A DNA stretch of 64,000 nt, from NCBI RefSeq assembly GCF_000338875.1, contig NZ_AOMO01000055.1:1-64000 (forward strand), written 5' to 3'. The position numbers and the translations under genes were made by a program. The notes below the pieces were generated by a model. The model saw only the letters and a program-made list of their open reading frames with translations, had not been told where the DNA came from and ran no database searches. Positions within the stretch are counted from its first letter, which is position 1, and every line of letters starts with the position of its first letter. Positions 18,776 to 28,227 of this stretch are shown piece by piece. The DNA comes from Vibrio mimicus CAIM 602. Lineage in GTDB: Bacteria; Pseudomonadota; Gammaproteobacteria; Enterobacterales; Vibrionaceae.

Positions 18776-19567
18776 TTAACGACCTTGGTAAGGATAATCT
18801 ACACAACCCAGTTTCGCAGAAATGCGTGCCGCCGCTTGATGCAGCTCTTGCACGTATTCGCTCTGTTTTTCTTCCGTGTAACGAATAGTTGGCAAAGAAA
18901 CACTCATACCAGCCACCACGCGGTTGAAACGATCATAAACCGGTACAGCCAAACAGCGCAGACCCACTTCTTGCTCTTCGTTATCTTCAGCAAAACCTTG
19001 CTCTTTAACGATTGGCAGTTCTTTCAACAATGAATCCACATTGCTGTGTGTATTTTCTGTAGATTGAGTGAATTCCACATCCGCCAAAATTTGGCGAACT
19101 TCCTCTTCACAACGCTCGGCAAGCAGGACTTTACCAATTGCGGTGGAGTAAAGTGGGTTACGACGCCCGATGCGAGATTGCATACGCAGATTGTATTTAG
19201 AATCAATTTTGTGGATGTAGATGATGCCGTCACCATCCAGCGCACCCAAATGTAGTGCTTCCATGGTTAAATCCGAAATTCGGCGCATTTCCACATCGGC
19301 TAATTCAACCAAGTCAACGTATTCTAAGGCAGCAGCCCCTAATTCAAACAGTTTCAGCGTCAGTGAATAGTTTTCTGTTTCACCTTCCTGAGAAACATAG
19401 CCCAGAGTTTTCATCGTCTGTAAGAAACGGTAAACCGTACTTTTTGACATCATCAAACGTTGAGCTAGGTCACTGATACCAATGTCTTTCTGAGTTGCTA
19501 GCGCTTGAAGAATACCAAAGGTTTTCATTACCGATGAAACAGATTCAGGTTGTTTATCAATTGTCAT
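18776..19567 (-). CDS. kdgR: IclR-family repressor KdgR of uronate catabolism
   Basis: The 263-aa protein closely follows remembered enterobacterial KdgR: KQPESVSSVMKTFGILQALA, MMSKSTVYRFLQTMKTLGYV, YIHKIDSKYNLRMQSRIGRR, NPLYSTAIGKVLLAE and EDNEEQEVGLRC. The winged HTH is at about residues 8-70, followed by the effector-binding IclR domain. KdgR represses pectin/uronate genes and is released by 2-keto-3-deoxygluconate (KDG). The KDG-forming genes kduI and kduD and the KDG kinase are in this window. Copies of an AAAACGNCATTTC-like motif stand before most of those operons and are the probable operators. The gene is monocistronic. Confidence 0.93.
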   Translation of the reverse strand: MTIDKQPESVSSVMKTFGILQALATQKDIGISDLAQRLMMSKSTVYRFLQTMKTLGYVSQEGETENYSLTLKLFELGAAALEYVDLVELADVEMRRISDLTMEALHLGALDGDGIIYIHKIDSKYNLRMQSRIGRRNPLYSTAIGKVLLAERCEEEVRQILADVEFTQSTENTHSNVDSLLKELPIVKEQGFAEDNEEQEVGLRCLAVPVYDRFNRVVAGMSVSLPTIRYTEEKQSEYVQELHQAAARISAKLGCVDYPYQGR

Positions 19568-19881
19568 TTTTTATACCTATTACTTAATTCCGGCTTTTGA
19601 CATGCTCAAATGTGCTGTGACCTACCAAGAACGGCGCAAATTGCCGAACTTTTTTATTTAGCTCAAACAATTCAATACAACTGGTTTCAATGTCAGACGC
19701 CAATCTAAAATAATGTTCTACAAAAAAACAGACCCGAATTCGATTTTTTTGTTTTTTTCTCGCCCGAATTAACACAAATTGTGAATTTTACGAGCTTTTG
19801 CGACCAAAACGCTTCAAGAACAAATTGATACCTTCTCGAAGCATCACTAGAGTTATGCATCTGGTGATGCATTTACTCCCC
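19568..19881. other. Intergenic region upstream of kdgR
   Basis: This A/T-rich stretch separates the chemoreceptor stop from kdgR. It contains an inverted repeat GCATCAC/GTGATGC at about 19842-19871, just past the chemoreceptor gene. No clear copy of the KdgR-like motif was found here, so autoregulation is not evident. No gene was seen. Confidence 0.4.
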
Positions 19882-21855
19882 TCAAACTTGGTAGTTTTCG
19901 ACTAACCGGCGTTGTTCCGTAGAAACGGTATGAATGATCGTTTCACTTTCATCCAACGACTGTAGGCAAGCCATACTATTCTGTGCGCTATGCTTAATCG
20001 CATCCACCTGTTGGGCAATGCTACGGCTACTTTGCTGTTGTTGTGTGGTCGCAACCGAAATGTCTTCCGCCAGATGCGCTGCTTTCTGTATGCCATCTTT
20101 CACTTCTGTTACGGCATCCAGTGCCAGCTTCGAATTACTCGTTGCTTGGTTCATGCTCTGTTGGCATTCGCGAATGAGTTCCACGGTTAAATGAACACTA
20201 TTATGCAATGACTGAATAACGCTCTGAATTTCCAAGGTTGATTGTGATGTATGGCTTGAAAGCTTACGCACCTCATCCGCAACTACCGCAAACCCACGCC
20301 CGTATTGACCCGCACGAGCTGCTTCAATTGCGGCATTAAGAGCAAGAAGGTTGGTTTGGTTGGCAATATCTTCTATCACGACTAGGGCTTTGCGAATCGA
20401 ATTCGCATTGGCCACCAACAAGTCAATCTGCACCCCAGTTTCATCCAGTAAACGCGAAGTATCCGAGACATATTGATCATTCCTCTCAATATGCTGATAA
20501 CCCGTTTCTGACTCTGCCACCGCAACCGCCATTTGTTGGCGTGAGTTTTCCGCCTTGGATGCCATATCTTGGTTAACTTGCAGCATTTGGTCGGTTAACG
20601 TGGCGACTTTATGCAGAAGCTCATCTTGCTTTTCAACCGCCTGCAAGACATCCCCAGTATAAGTTCGGTTACGCTCCACGACATCGCTCAAACGATGTGA
20701 TGATTCCCTTAACTGACTCAATAACCCATATTGCAGTTGGCGAACGGATTCTAAATGGCTGCCTAACACGGCAATTTCTGCCACCGTGTATTTCGCCTGT
20801 GTGCTGGTTAAATCGCGATTGGCCATGGCGTCCAACGCCGATTTTAAATTGCGCATTCCTGCTCGGATCGTGCCCGAGGTGGCAAGTACAAGTGACAGTG
20901 CTATACAGCCTGCAACACCGATGAAAATCGTCAGTTCAAGAGCGTATCGGTTCTGCCCCTCTTTCATCTGCGTCACATTGTTTTGAATCTCTTCGACTAA
21001 CGAGCCGCGATAAGTATCCAAGAATCTCACTTGCTGATTTAGCTGCGAGACTAAAGCTTCAGTAATGTTCTGCTCTTGGCGAAACTGTTCCAGTTTACTG
21101 CGATGCAGTTGAACAATGCCCGTATCACTAATGACCTGATCTAGCAGAGTTTGCAAACGTTGAATATCCCGTGAGGAAAACTTTTTACTCCGAGCGTTAA
21201 GATCTTGAATGATGGGTTGTAGCTCTTTCCCCAAAGGTCGGCTTTTTTCCAGCATCAAATCCACTTCTTCAATTTGATCGGAATCCAATGCTTTGTCGAT
21301 GTTAAACACCAGAGAGTCAATGCGGCTGCTCAGGCTTTCCATCATCATGGCTAGATTGAGATCGTTCTCCGTGGCACTCGATACATACACCATGCGTTTG
21401 ACTCGAGTGACCAGCAAACGGTAGTTCTGGGTTGCTTGTTGTAACTCAGAACTACGCTGTTCACGCTGTTGGAGCAGTTGCAAAAGAACCATCATCTGCT
21501 CAACAAATTCTTCTGAGATTTGTGGCGTAAAATCGGGTTTTATCTGCTGTACTTGTTCCAGCTCTTGCTTTACCGAAGTGATGGACGAGAGCCATTGATT
21601 TTGTAAGCTTTCAGCATCGAGCTGTGACTTCTCATTCAGGTGTGACATGTCACTGCTTAATTCCGTTAAGGCTTTTTCAAAGCCCGCAAACTCTTCCAGT
21701 GTTTTAATGGAATGATTAGCAATAATGTCCAATTGAGAGCTCAAACGCTGGCTTTGCCACAGTGCCGAAGCCCCCAGCATAATGACCACGATAAATAAAA
21801 ACGCCGTCACTAAGCCAAACCGCCCAACAATAGATAGTCGATTCCAAAATTTCAT
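19882..21855 (-). CDS. Methyl-accepting chemotaxis protein
   Basis: The 657-aa chemoreceptor has one transmembrane helix near residues 13-35 and a second near 305-328. The periplasmic domain between them is long, helical and Gln/Leu-rich. The cytoplasmic signalling tip contains [20 protein letters not shown] and [16 protein letters not shown]. It lies between kdgR and the ABC importer genes. It could sense glycan breakdown products or be an older neighbour of the locus. The ligand cannot be told from sequence. Confidence 0.93.
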   Translation of the reverse strand: MKFWNRLSIVGRFGLVTAFLFIVVIMLGASALWQSQRLSSQLDIIANHSIKTLEEFAGFEKALTELSSDMSHLNEKSQLDAESLQNQWLSSITSVKQELEQVQQIKPDFTPQISEEFVEQMMVLLQLLQQREQRSSELQQATQNYRLLVTRVKRMVYVSSATENDLNLAMMMESLSSRIDSLVFNIDKALDSDQIEEVDLMLEKSRPLGKELQPIIQDLNARSKKFSSRDIQRLQTLLDQVISDTGIVQLHRSKLEQFRQEQNITEALVSQLNQQVRFLDTYRGSLVEEIQNNVTQMKEGQNRYALELTIFIGVAGCIALSLVLATSGTIRAGMRNLKSALDAMANRDLTSTQAKYTVAEIAVLGSHLESVRQLQYGLLSQLRESSHRLSDVVERNRTYTGDVLQAVEKQDELLHKVATLTDQMLQVNQDMASKAENSRQQMAVAVAESETGYQHIERNDQYVSDTSRLLDETGVQIDLLVANANSIRKALVVIEDIANQTNLLALNAAIEAARAGQYGRGFAVVADEVRKLSSHTSQSTLEIQSVIQSLHNSVHLTVELIRECQQSMNQATSNSKLALDAVTEVKDGIQKAAHLAEDISVATTQQQQSSRSIAQQVDAIKHSAQNSMACLQSLDESETIIHTVSTEQRRLVENYQV

Positions 21856-22021
21856 GCGAACGATCCCACCTAGGTCGCCTCTTATTTAAGGAGGCGAACA
21901 CATGTTATGAAAACTCAGCCGATTGGATGAAGAGAGCTCTCTTGAGTCTCTTCCACAGTGAACCTGCGACATGCTCCCTTTTTAAGTGACCATGCCGCAG
22001 GGTATGCAGACCTACTTCCGA

Positions 22022-23713
22022 TTATGCGCAAGCCGCTTGCGGCGGTAGTTCCGCCACTGGAACCGCAGAGATCAATTGCTTGGTATAGGCTTGCTGAGGA
22101 TTAAAGATCACTTCATCCACGCTGCCTTGTTCCACAATTTTTCCATGCTGAAGGACAAGTACGCGATCACAAAAGTACTTCACGGTTGCAATGTCATGGG
22201 TGATTAAAATAAACGCCGTTCCATAGGTGTTTTGAAACTCAATCAGCAGATCCAGCACTTGTGAACGCAGTGACACATCCAACGCCGCCGTCGCTTCATC
22301 GGCAATCACCACTTTCGGGATAGTGACTAACGCACGAGCAATGACGATACGTTGCCGCTGACCGCCAGAAAAGGCGTGTGGGTAACGGCTTGAGAATTCA
22401 GGCGGTAAACCAACCCACTTCATGATGTTACGTACACGCTCTTCACGCTGAGTTTTGTTCATTTCGGTACGCAGTTTGACCAATGGCTCTTCGATGATAT
22501 CGAACACCGTCATTCTTGGGTTCAGTGATGACCACGGATCCTGAAAAATCAAACGCATGTCGGCGAACAGAGGGTCACGAGTCTGCCGTTTGTATTTAGA
22601 AAGTTCGATGGTGACTTCACCCTTTTCATCGACATACTGAATCGTACCGGAACTGGCTGGTGACATACCTAAAATGGCTCGACCAAGGGTACTTTTGCCA
22701 GAACCAGACTCGCCAACAATGCCCAAGGATTCTCCGGGATAGAGTGTCAGCTCTGCATTATCGACCGCCGTCATCCAGCTCTTTTTCTGGAACATTTTGG
22801 CTGGCCTTTCAAAGATTTTGGTGACAGCCTGTAAATCGAGAATTGGCCGATTACTCTTCTCTTTTCGCATCGCATAAGGCACTTTAACCTTGGATGGTTT
22901 TTCTAACGCGCGAGTGGCTTCCATCAACTTCTGGGTATATGGGTGTTGTGGGTTTTCAAAAATTTGTCGAACTTCACCACATTCAACCAGTACCCCTTTC
23001 TCCATCACCGCGACACGATCCGAAATCTGCGCCACCACGCCAAGATCATGGGTGATAAACAAAATCGCCATGCCAATCTCTTGCTGGAGCTTGTCGAATA
23101 AGTGCAGGATTTCCGCTTGGGTGGTCACATCCAACGCAGTCGTCGGTTCATCCGCAATCAAGATATCAGGGCGAGAAGCGATCGCCATGGCAATCACGAC
23201 CCGTTGGCGTTGCCCGCCAGATAACTCAAACGAATACTTATTAATGAGGCTCTCTGGCTCTGGCATCTGCACTTGGTAAAGCAGCTCAATCGCTCTTTGG
23301 TGAGCATTTTCTTTGCTGATGCTTGGCTCTACTAAGCACAACACTTCTTTAATTTGATCGCCAACCGTATGAACTGGGCTTAATGCCGCCATCGGCTCTT
23401 GCGATACCAGTGAGAAATTAAAGCGGCGCAATAAACGCATTTCAGCACTGCGAGGATCGATTTGCGCGATGTCGATGGTTTCATTGGTCTCTGTGGTATA
23501 GAGGATCTTGCCTGAATCAATTCGACCGGGTCTATCCAACAATTGCATGATGGCCGAAGAAGTCACTGATTTGCCAGAGCCTGATTCACCGATCACAGAG
23601 AGCGTTTCACCACGATACAAATCAAACGATACCCCTTTCACCGCATGAAAGTGCTCGGTACTGGTTGGGAAGCTCACATTCAGATCGATGACTTGTAGAA
23701 TTTTATTACTCAT
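22022..23713 (-). CDS. Fused Opp/Dpp-type ABC transporter ATPase (two nucleotide-binding domains)
   Basis: The 563-aa protein joins the D and F type ATPases found as separate subunits in Dpp/Opp systems. Each half has a Walker A GESGSGKS (near residues 42 and 330), an LSGGQRQR or FSGGQRQR signature, and a Walker B ending in ADEPTTALD or ADEATAALD. A type-specific C-terminal segment of the first half (NPQHPYTQKLMEATRALEKP) acts as linker. It overlaps the end of the upstream permease gene. With the permeases and the binding protein it forms a complete importer, here probably for glycan oligosaccharides. Confidence 0.93.
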   Translation of the reverse strand: MSNKILQVIDLNVSFPTSTEHFHAVKGVSFDLYRGETLSVIGESGSGKSVTSSAIMQLLDRPGRIDSGKILYTTETNETIDIAQIDPRSAEMRLLRRFNFSLVSQEPMAALSPVHTVGDQIKEVLCLVEPSISKENAHQRAIELLYQVQMPEPESLINKYSFELSGGQRQRVVIAMAIASRPDILIADEPTTALDVTTQAEILHLFDKLQQEIGMAILFITHDLGVVAQISDRVAVMEKGVLVECGEVRQIFENPQHPYTQKLMEATRALEKPSKVKVPYAMRKEKSNRPILDLQAVTKIFERPAKMFQKKSWMTAVDNAELTLYPGESLGIVGESGSGKSTLGRAILGMSPASSGTIQYVDEKGEVTIELSKYKRQTRDPLFADMRLIFQDPWSSLNPRMTVFDIIEEPLVKLRTEMNKTQREERVRNIMKWVGLPPEFSSRYPHAFSGGQRQRIVIARALVTIPKVVIADEATAALDVSLRSQVLDLLIEFQNTYGTAFILITHDIATVKYFCDRVLVLQHGKIVEQGSVDEVIFNPQQAYTKQLISAVPVAELPPQAACA

Positions 23714-24873
23714 TATTTTGCTCCCTGATCATGGTATGGGTCGCAAGCATCACGCAGACCATCTCCCACAAAGTTCATTGCCAATATCACGACGACAACC
23801 GCTACTGCTGGAATCAGTAGCCAAGAGGCATCTGCCAGTGCTCGTATATTTTGTGCCTCTTGCAGTAATACACCCCAACTGACCATCGGAGCTTGCAAGC
23901 CTAAGCCCAAGAAGCTGAGTGCGGTTTCACCCAAAATCATCGCTGGGATCGCCAAAGTCACGACCGCAATGATGTGGCTGAGGAAGTTGGGCACCATGTA
24001 ACGGCGGATGATCTCAAATGGGCTGTTACCATCCAGCCATGCTGCGGCAACATACTCTTCGTTACGCAGTGACATAAATCGGCTGCGTACCACACGAGCC
24101 ATATCAGGCCATGACACGAGGCCAAGAATAATGGTGATGAGGAAATACTTGGTTAATGAGCTCCACTGTGCCGGTAAGGAGGCTGACAACGCCATCCACA
24201 ATGGCAATGTCGGGATGGATTTCATAAATTCGATGCTGCGCTGAATAAAGTTATCAATCGCACCACCAAAGTATCCCGAAATACCACCGATCAAGATACC
24301 CAGCACAAACGTAGTGAATACCCCCATCAGACCAACCGAGAGCGAGATTCGTGCACCATAAATAAGACGAGACAACATATCACGCCCCATTCGGTCAGAG
24401 CCTAAGATGAAGAACGGCTGTTTAGGATCTTTAGGAACAATGAATTTGTAGCTGAAAGGGATGAATCCCAGTAACTCATAGCTTTCTGTTTTTCCGAAGA
24501 AAGAAAAATAGGCTTTTTTATCCGGATTCAGATCGTAATATCGTTTCAAGCTGCGAGGATCGGTTTTGCTGGTATACAGATCCAAATGAGGTGCCCAACG
24601 CCAACCCGCATCCGTTTGCTCAAACAGGCTAACCGCTTGTGGTGGAGCGTAGGTATAACGACGCCAGTTATCACTCGGTTGAAACGGGGCAAAAAACTCA
24701 GCAAACAGAGCAATAAAATACACGATGACTAGAAACCACAAGCTATACCAAGCCAGTTTATGTTGGCGCATTTTCAGGCCAATTAACTGCCACTGAGTCG
24801 CCGTTGATAGATCTATCGTTTTCTTTTTACGGCCAAACAGGCGGCCTACCCTTTGAATAGTAGAGGTTGTCAT
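23713..24873 (-). CDS. ABC importer permease, DppC/OppC type
   Basis: The 386-aa membrane protein has an N-terminal transmembrane helix (YSLWFLVIVYFIALFAEFFA). A periplasmic stretch of about 100 residues follows, then the permease core with the EAA-type loop (EYVAAAWLDGNSPFEIIRRY). The larger than usual periplasmic insertion resembles YejE-like subfamily members. The stop overlaps the ATPase start and only 2 bp separate it from the other permease. Confidence 0.92.
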   Translation of the reverse strand: MTTSTIQRVGRLFGRKKKTIDLSTATQWQLIGLKMRQHKLAWYSLWFLVIVYFIALFAEFFAPFQPSDNWRRYTYAPPQAVSLFEQTDAGWRWAPHLDLYTSKTDPRSLKRYYDLNPDKKAYFSFFGKTESYELLGFIPFSYKFIVPKDPKQPFFILGSDRMGRDMLSRLIYGARISLSVGLMGVFTTFVLGILIGGISGYFGGAIDNFIQRSIEFMKSIPTLPLWMALSASLPAQWSSLTKYFLITIILGLVSWPDMARVVRSRFMSLRNEEYVAAAWLDGNSPFEIIRRYMVPNFLSHIIAVVTLAIPAMILGETALSFLGLGLQAPMVSWGVLLQEAQNIRALADASWLLIPAVAVVVVILAMNFVGDGLRDACDPYHDQGAK

Positions 24874-24875
24874 AA

Positions 24876-25883
24876 TTAAAACTCCTTCGCTACGCCAACT
24901 CGTACCCGAGGGTCAACCCAGTACAGAAGTAAATCGGAAATTAAAGTACCAATGATGGTCAAGATGGACATGATGAGCAGGACATCACCAGCCACATACA
25001 TGTCTTGGGCGCGCAGAGAAGCCAGCATCAAGGGGCCCAGAGTAGGAATGTTCATCACCTGGCTGACGATGATGTCAGCACCGAGCAAGGCAGGAAGCAT
25101 CCAACCTATGGTTGAAACAATCGGCAGAATCGCGATGCGTACTGGGTACTTCAGGATCAGTTTCGCTTCAGTTTGCCCTTTAGCACGCGCGGTTTTCACG
25201 TACGGCTTTTTTAGCTCATCAAGCAAGTTGGCACGCATGATACGAATAATGCCGGCCAACCCTGCGGTTCCTACCACCAGTATGTAAATCCAGCTGCGCG
25301 AAACGGCATCAAAGAATTTAGCCCAGGACATAGGCTGGTCAAGATAGGCTTCAGAATAAAGGCCAGAAACCACCGTATCGAAGCTGTAATAACCAATCAG
25401 CAAAGCAACAATCGCGATAACAAAGTTCGGCGTTGCCATGCCAATAAAACCAAAGATGGTGGCAACGTAATCACCCCAAGAATATTGGCGCAGTGCGGAA
25501 TACATCCCAATTGGAATGGCAATCAAAAACTGGAACAGGAACACCGCAGCCGCCAGTGACACAGTTGGCCAGATACGAGGTTCAATGGTGTTCCAAACCG
25601 GTTGGTTGGTGGTCAGGGAGATACCCAAATCACCTGTCATTAAACCCAGCATCCAGTAAGCGTAGCGTTCAAGCAACGGCTTATCCAAACCATACATTTC
25701 GCGCATGGTATAAATCATCTGCGGATCCACGGTTTGCCCCATCGATTGCAACTCAGCAATTTTTGATGAAGCAAAATCTCCGGGTGGAAGATCTATAACG
25801 GCGAATACAACAATCGAGACAGCGAAAAGCGTGACAAGTATCGACACCAAACGCTTACCTGCAAACAGAAAAAAACTGCTCAT
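24876..25883 (-). CDS. ABC importer permease, DppB/OppB type
   Basis: The 335-aa protein has about six transmembrane segments and the conserved EAA loop (KPYVKTARAKGQTEAKLILK). It heads the permease-permease-ATPase unit. It is separated from the binding-protein gene by a terminator and a region with a KdgR-like site, so the unit probably has its own promoter. Confidence 0.92.
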   Translation of the reverse strand: MSSFFLFAGKRLVSILVTLFAVSIVVFAVIDLPPGDFASSKIAELQSMGQTVDPQMIYTMREMYGLDKPLLERYAYWMLGLMTGDLGISLTTNQPVWNTIEPRIWPTVSLAAAVFLFQFLIAIPIGMYSALRQYSWGDYVATIFGFIGMATPNFVIAIVALLIGYYSFDTVVSGLYSEAYLDQPMSWAKFFDAVSRSWIYILVVGTAGLAGIIRIMRANLLDELKKPYVKTARAKGQTEAKLILKYPVRIAILPIVSTIGWMLPALLGADIIVSQVMNIPTLGPLMLASLRAQDMYVAGDVLLIMSILTIIGTLISDLLLYWVDPRVRVGVAKEF

Positions 25884-26027
25884 TACTGTTCCTTAATTAC
25901 GATACGGTAAATCACTAGCAAAATGGCTCATCTTTAATCTCAAGCTTTTGGCCTGTGTTGCGGGCAGTCAGTCGATCAAAGATTTAGCCTCATTCAAGTT
26001 CAATTTTATTAGAACGCATAGAATTTA

Positions 26028-26053
26028 ATTTTTAAAACGCTTTTTCATATTTT
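26028..26053. promoter_or_regulatory. KdgR-like operator before the permease-ATPase operon
   Basis: The core AAAACGCTTTTTC (26034-26046) lies within A/T tracts about 150 bp upstream of the permease start. It aligns over more than 20 bp with the copy at 30007-30033. Confidence 0.6.
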
Positions 26054-26210
26054 TGTTGAGTAGATCGTCATCGTTTTTAAGAAGCGTGATCACACCCAGA
26101 CAATTCACCGTGCAAATGACATGGAAATTTGCATACAAGAAACCAAGGTGATCACAGTAAGCCTAGTACGAACAATCAACGACAGCAGTTATCGCTTAAA
26201 AAGGGCAATA

Positions 26211-26237
26211 AAAAACCCCATCCGAAGATGGGGTTGT
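26211..26237 (-). terminator. Terminator after the binding-protein gene
   Basis: On the minus strand CCCCATC-TTCG-GATGGGG is followed by TTTTTTATT. It separates the binding protein from the permease genes. It may be leaky, so that the binding protein is made in excess. Confidence 0.85.
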
Positions 26238-26258
26238 CTAACGATCAAAGGAATGGAT

Positions 26259-28178
26259 TTACTTCGATTTCCACAGTTGGCTCATACGCATTGGCCCCGG
26301 GGTTGGGAAGTTGTATGACTGAGGCATGTTTTCTGGCACGTTGTGCAGCTTGTTATTCACTACAACACCAGCAGGCATAGATTCCACAGTACCAATCACA
26401 TAGAAGTTATCTTTAGCAATTTGGATGATCTCTTTCATGTATCCATTTTGCTCATCCTGCGATGAGGTTTGTGTCAGTTTTTGCCACAACTCAAGCTGGC
26501 GTTTGACATGCGCTGGCGGCTCAACTGCAAACTCATTGGTTGGCTCACTAACCCACAGGTAGTAACCCAAGCCCCAGGTTGATTCTGGGCTAAAGGGCAT
26601 GTAGTGACGAGCATCGTCAATGATACCGACACCACCATCACCGATGATTGGGATCATGTCGAAGTCGTTAGTCAAACGAAGGTTGGTCACATGGTTGATT
26701 TCAAGTACACGAATGTCTAAGAACACTCCGACAGCTTTCCACTGGTTTTTCACCAGCTCAAGTGAATCTGCCAGTACGCCTTTATCCGCTACTTTTGAGA
26801 GCGCTTCAATACGCAGACGTTGGCCATTTTTGAGCAAGCGGTAGCCTTCTTTATCACGTTTGTTCAAACCAAGTGAATCAAGAAGTTGGTTCGCTTTTTC
26901 AGGGTCAAATTCCGTGTATTGCGTTGCCATTTGCTCATCATAGAAAGGCGAGATTTTCAGTGGCGCAACCTGATAAGGCCCAACCGAACCAGAGAAGACA
27001 GTTTCACTGATCTCTTCACGATCAATCGCGTGAGATAACGCAATACGAAAATCTTTGTTTTGGAACAACTCACGCTTGAGTGGATCTTTCGTGGTTTGGT
27101 TCAGCGCAATCGCCAGTTCAGTGCTAAGCGTGCTTGGACGGAACTCGTAGGTGTAGCCCCCTTTCTTCTCATTTTCGATCAGAAGTGGACGATATGACGT
27201 TTGACCAATGTGACGATGTTGATAATCCGCTTCGCCATTGGCGGCACGTAACACCATCTCTTCTTGATCTTCACTGTAGCGCCAGCGCACGGAATCTAGG
27301 TAAGGCAGTTGGTTACCTTCGGTATCCACTTGCCAGTAGTAAGGGTTACGCTCGAACACCGCATAGCTTGCATTTGGCCCCGGAGGCGTAGCCACTTTCC
27401 ATGCGGTTAACACTGGGCGATCAACGTTGGTGTAATGCTCAATGAAGTAGTGCGCTTCACACTTGGTCGCTGCATATTGACGCCATGAGTCAAAGCCAGC
27501 CGCTTTCGCATTAGCTACCGCTTTATCGTTGAACTTAGGTAAGAATTGTGAGCAGTACTGCTTAGGGAAGGCGGTATAGCTTTCACTATCTACAGTCGCA
27601 AGGCTACGGATGAACAGACCATTGGGTTTGCTCAGCGTGATTTTGACGGTGTACGTATCGATCACTTCTGCGCGAGCGGCATCATGCGTTGGTAGAGCGA
27701 GCGGTCGGTTACCTGAGTGTTCTGGATCGCCCACAATATCATTGATATAAAAAACGATGTCTTCTGCGGTAAACGGAGAACCATCAGACCATTTCACGCC
27801 TTTGCGCAAAGTAATCACATATTCTGTGTTCTCTGCGTTAGAAGTAAAACCGGTCGCTAAGTTTGGGATGACTTTTGAATAGGTAGCATCAAAGTTAAAC
27901 AGGTTATCGTAAGCCACCGTGCGGATGCGATGTCCGTTATCGACTACTTTACCCACTAGGTTTAAAGTACCGCCGTATTGGCCAATCGATTCATTCGGTT
28001 CAACCACTAATGGATTTTCTGGCAAACGCTGTTCAACCGCTGGCAATTTGCCCGCTTTGACTAACTCCGCTAATTGTGGGGCTTCATTATAAGTGGCAGC
28101 CCAAGTTGAAAAAGACAGCGCCGCCGCAACCGATAGTGCGATTTTGCCGAATATAGGGGTAAGGTTATGTTGTTTCAT
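26259..28178 (-). CDS. Periplasmic solute-binding protein, Opp/Dpp family, probable oligosaccharide binder
   Basis: The 639-aa protein has an N-terminal signal (ALSVAAALSFSTWAA) and the SBP_bac_5 fold (VITLRKGVKWSDGSPFTAED near residue 110). Family members bind peptides, and some bind sugars; V. cholerae uses an Opp-type protein for chitin oligosaccharides. The position between a DUF2264 gene (49-bp gap) and permeases within a polysaccharide locus favours an oligosaccharide ligand. That is inference, not shown by residues. Confidence 0.88.
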   Translation of the reverse strand: MKQHNLTPIFGKIALSVAAALSFSTWAATYNEAPQLAELVKAGKLPAVEQRLPENPLVVEPNESIGQYGGTLNLVGKVVDNGHRIRTVAYDNLFNFDATYSKVIPNLATGFTSNAENTEYVITLRKGVKWSDGSPFTAEDIVFYINDIVGDPEHSGNRPLALPTHDAARAEVIDTYTVKITLSKPNGLFIRSLATVDSESYTAFPKQYCSQFLPKFNDKAVANAKAAGFDSWRQYAATKCEAHYFIEHYTNVDRPVLTAWKVATPPGPNASYAVFERNPYYWQVDTEGNQLPYLDSVRWRYSEDQEEMVLRAANGEADYQHRHIGQTSYRPLLIENEKKGGYTYEFRPSTLSTELAIALNQTTKDPLKRELFQNKDFRIALSHAIDREEISETVFSGSVGPYQVAPLKISPFYDEQMATQYTEFDPEKANQLLDSLGLNKRDKEGYRLLKNGQRLRIEALSKVADKGVLADSLELVKNQWKAVGVFLDIRVLEINHVTNLRLTNDFDMIPIIGDGGVGIIDDARHYMPFSPESTWGLGYYLWVSEPTNEFAVEPPAHVKRQLELWQKLTQTSSQDEQNGYMKEIIQIAKDNFYVIGTVESMPAGVVVNNKLHNVPENMPQSYNFPTPGPMRMSQLWKSK

Positions 28179-28227
28179 CAGTCACTCCCTGATGTTTTTG
28201 ATTGTTCAAGTTTAAGTTAACGCCGCT

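Noticed and set aside
21956..22015. Imperfect inverted repeat CCTGCGACATG/CATGCCGCAGG as terminator of the ABC genes
   Set aside because: The stem has mismatches, a long loop and no T-run on either strand, so the role is unclear.
26080..26160. CRP-like sites (GTGATCAC words) between binding protein and permease genes
   Set aside because: Half sites are present, but no copy with the required TGTGA-N6-TCACA spacing was found.
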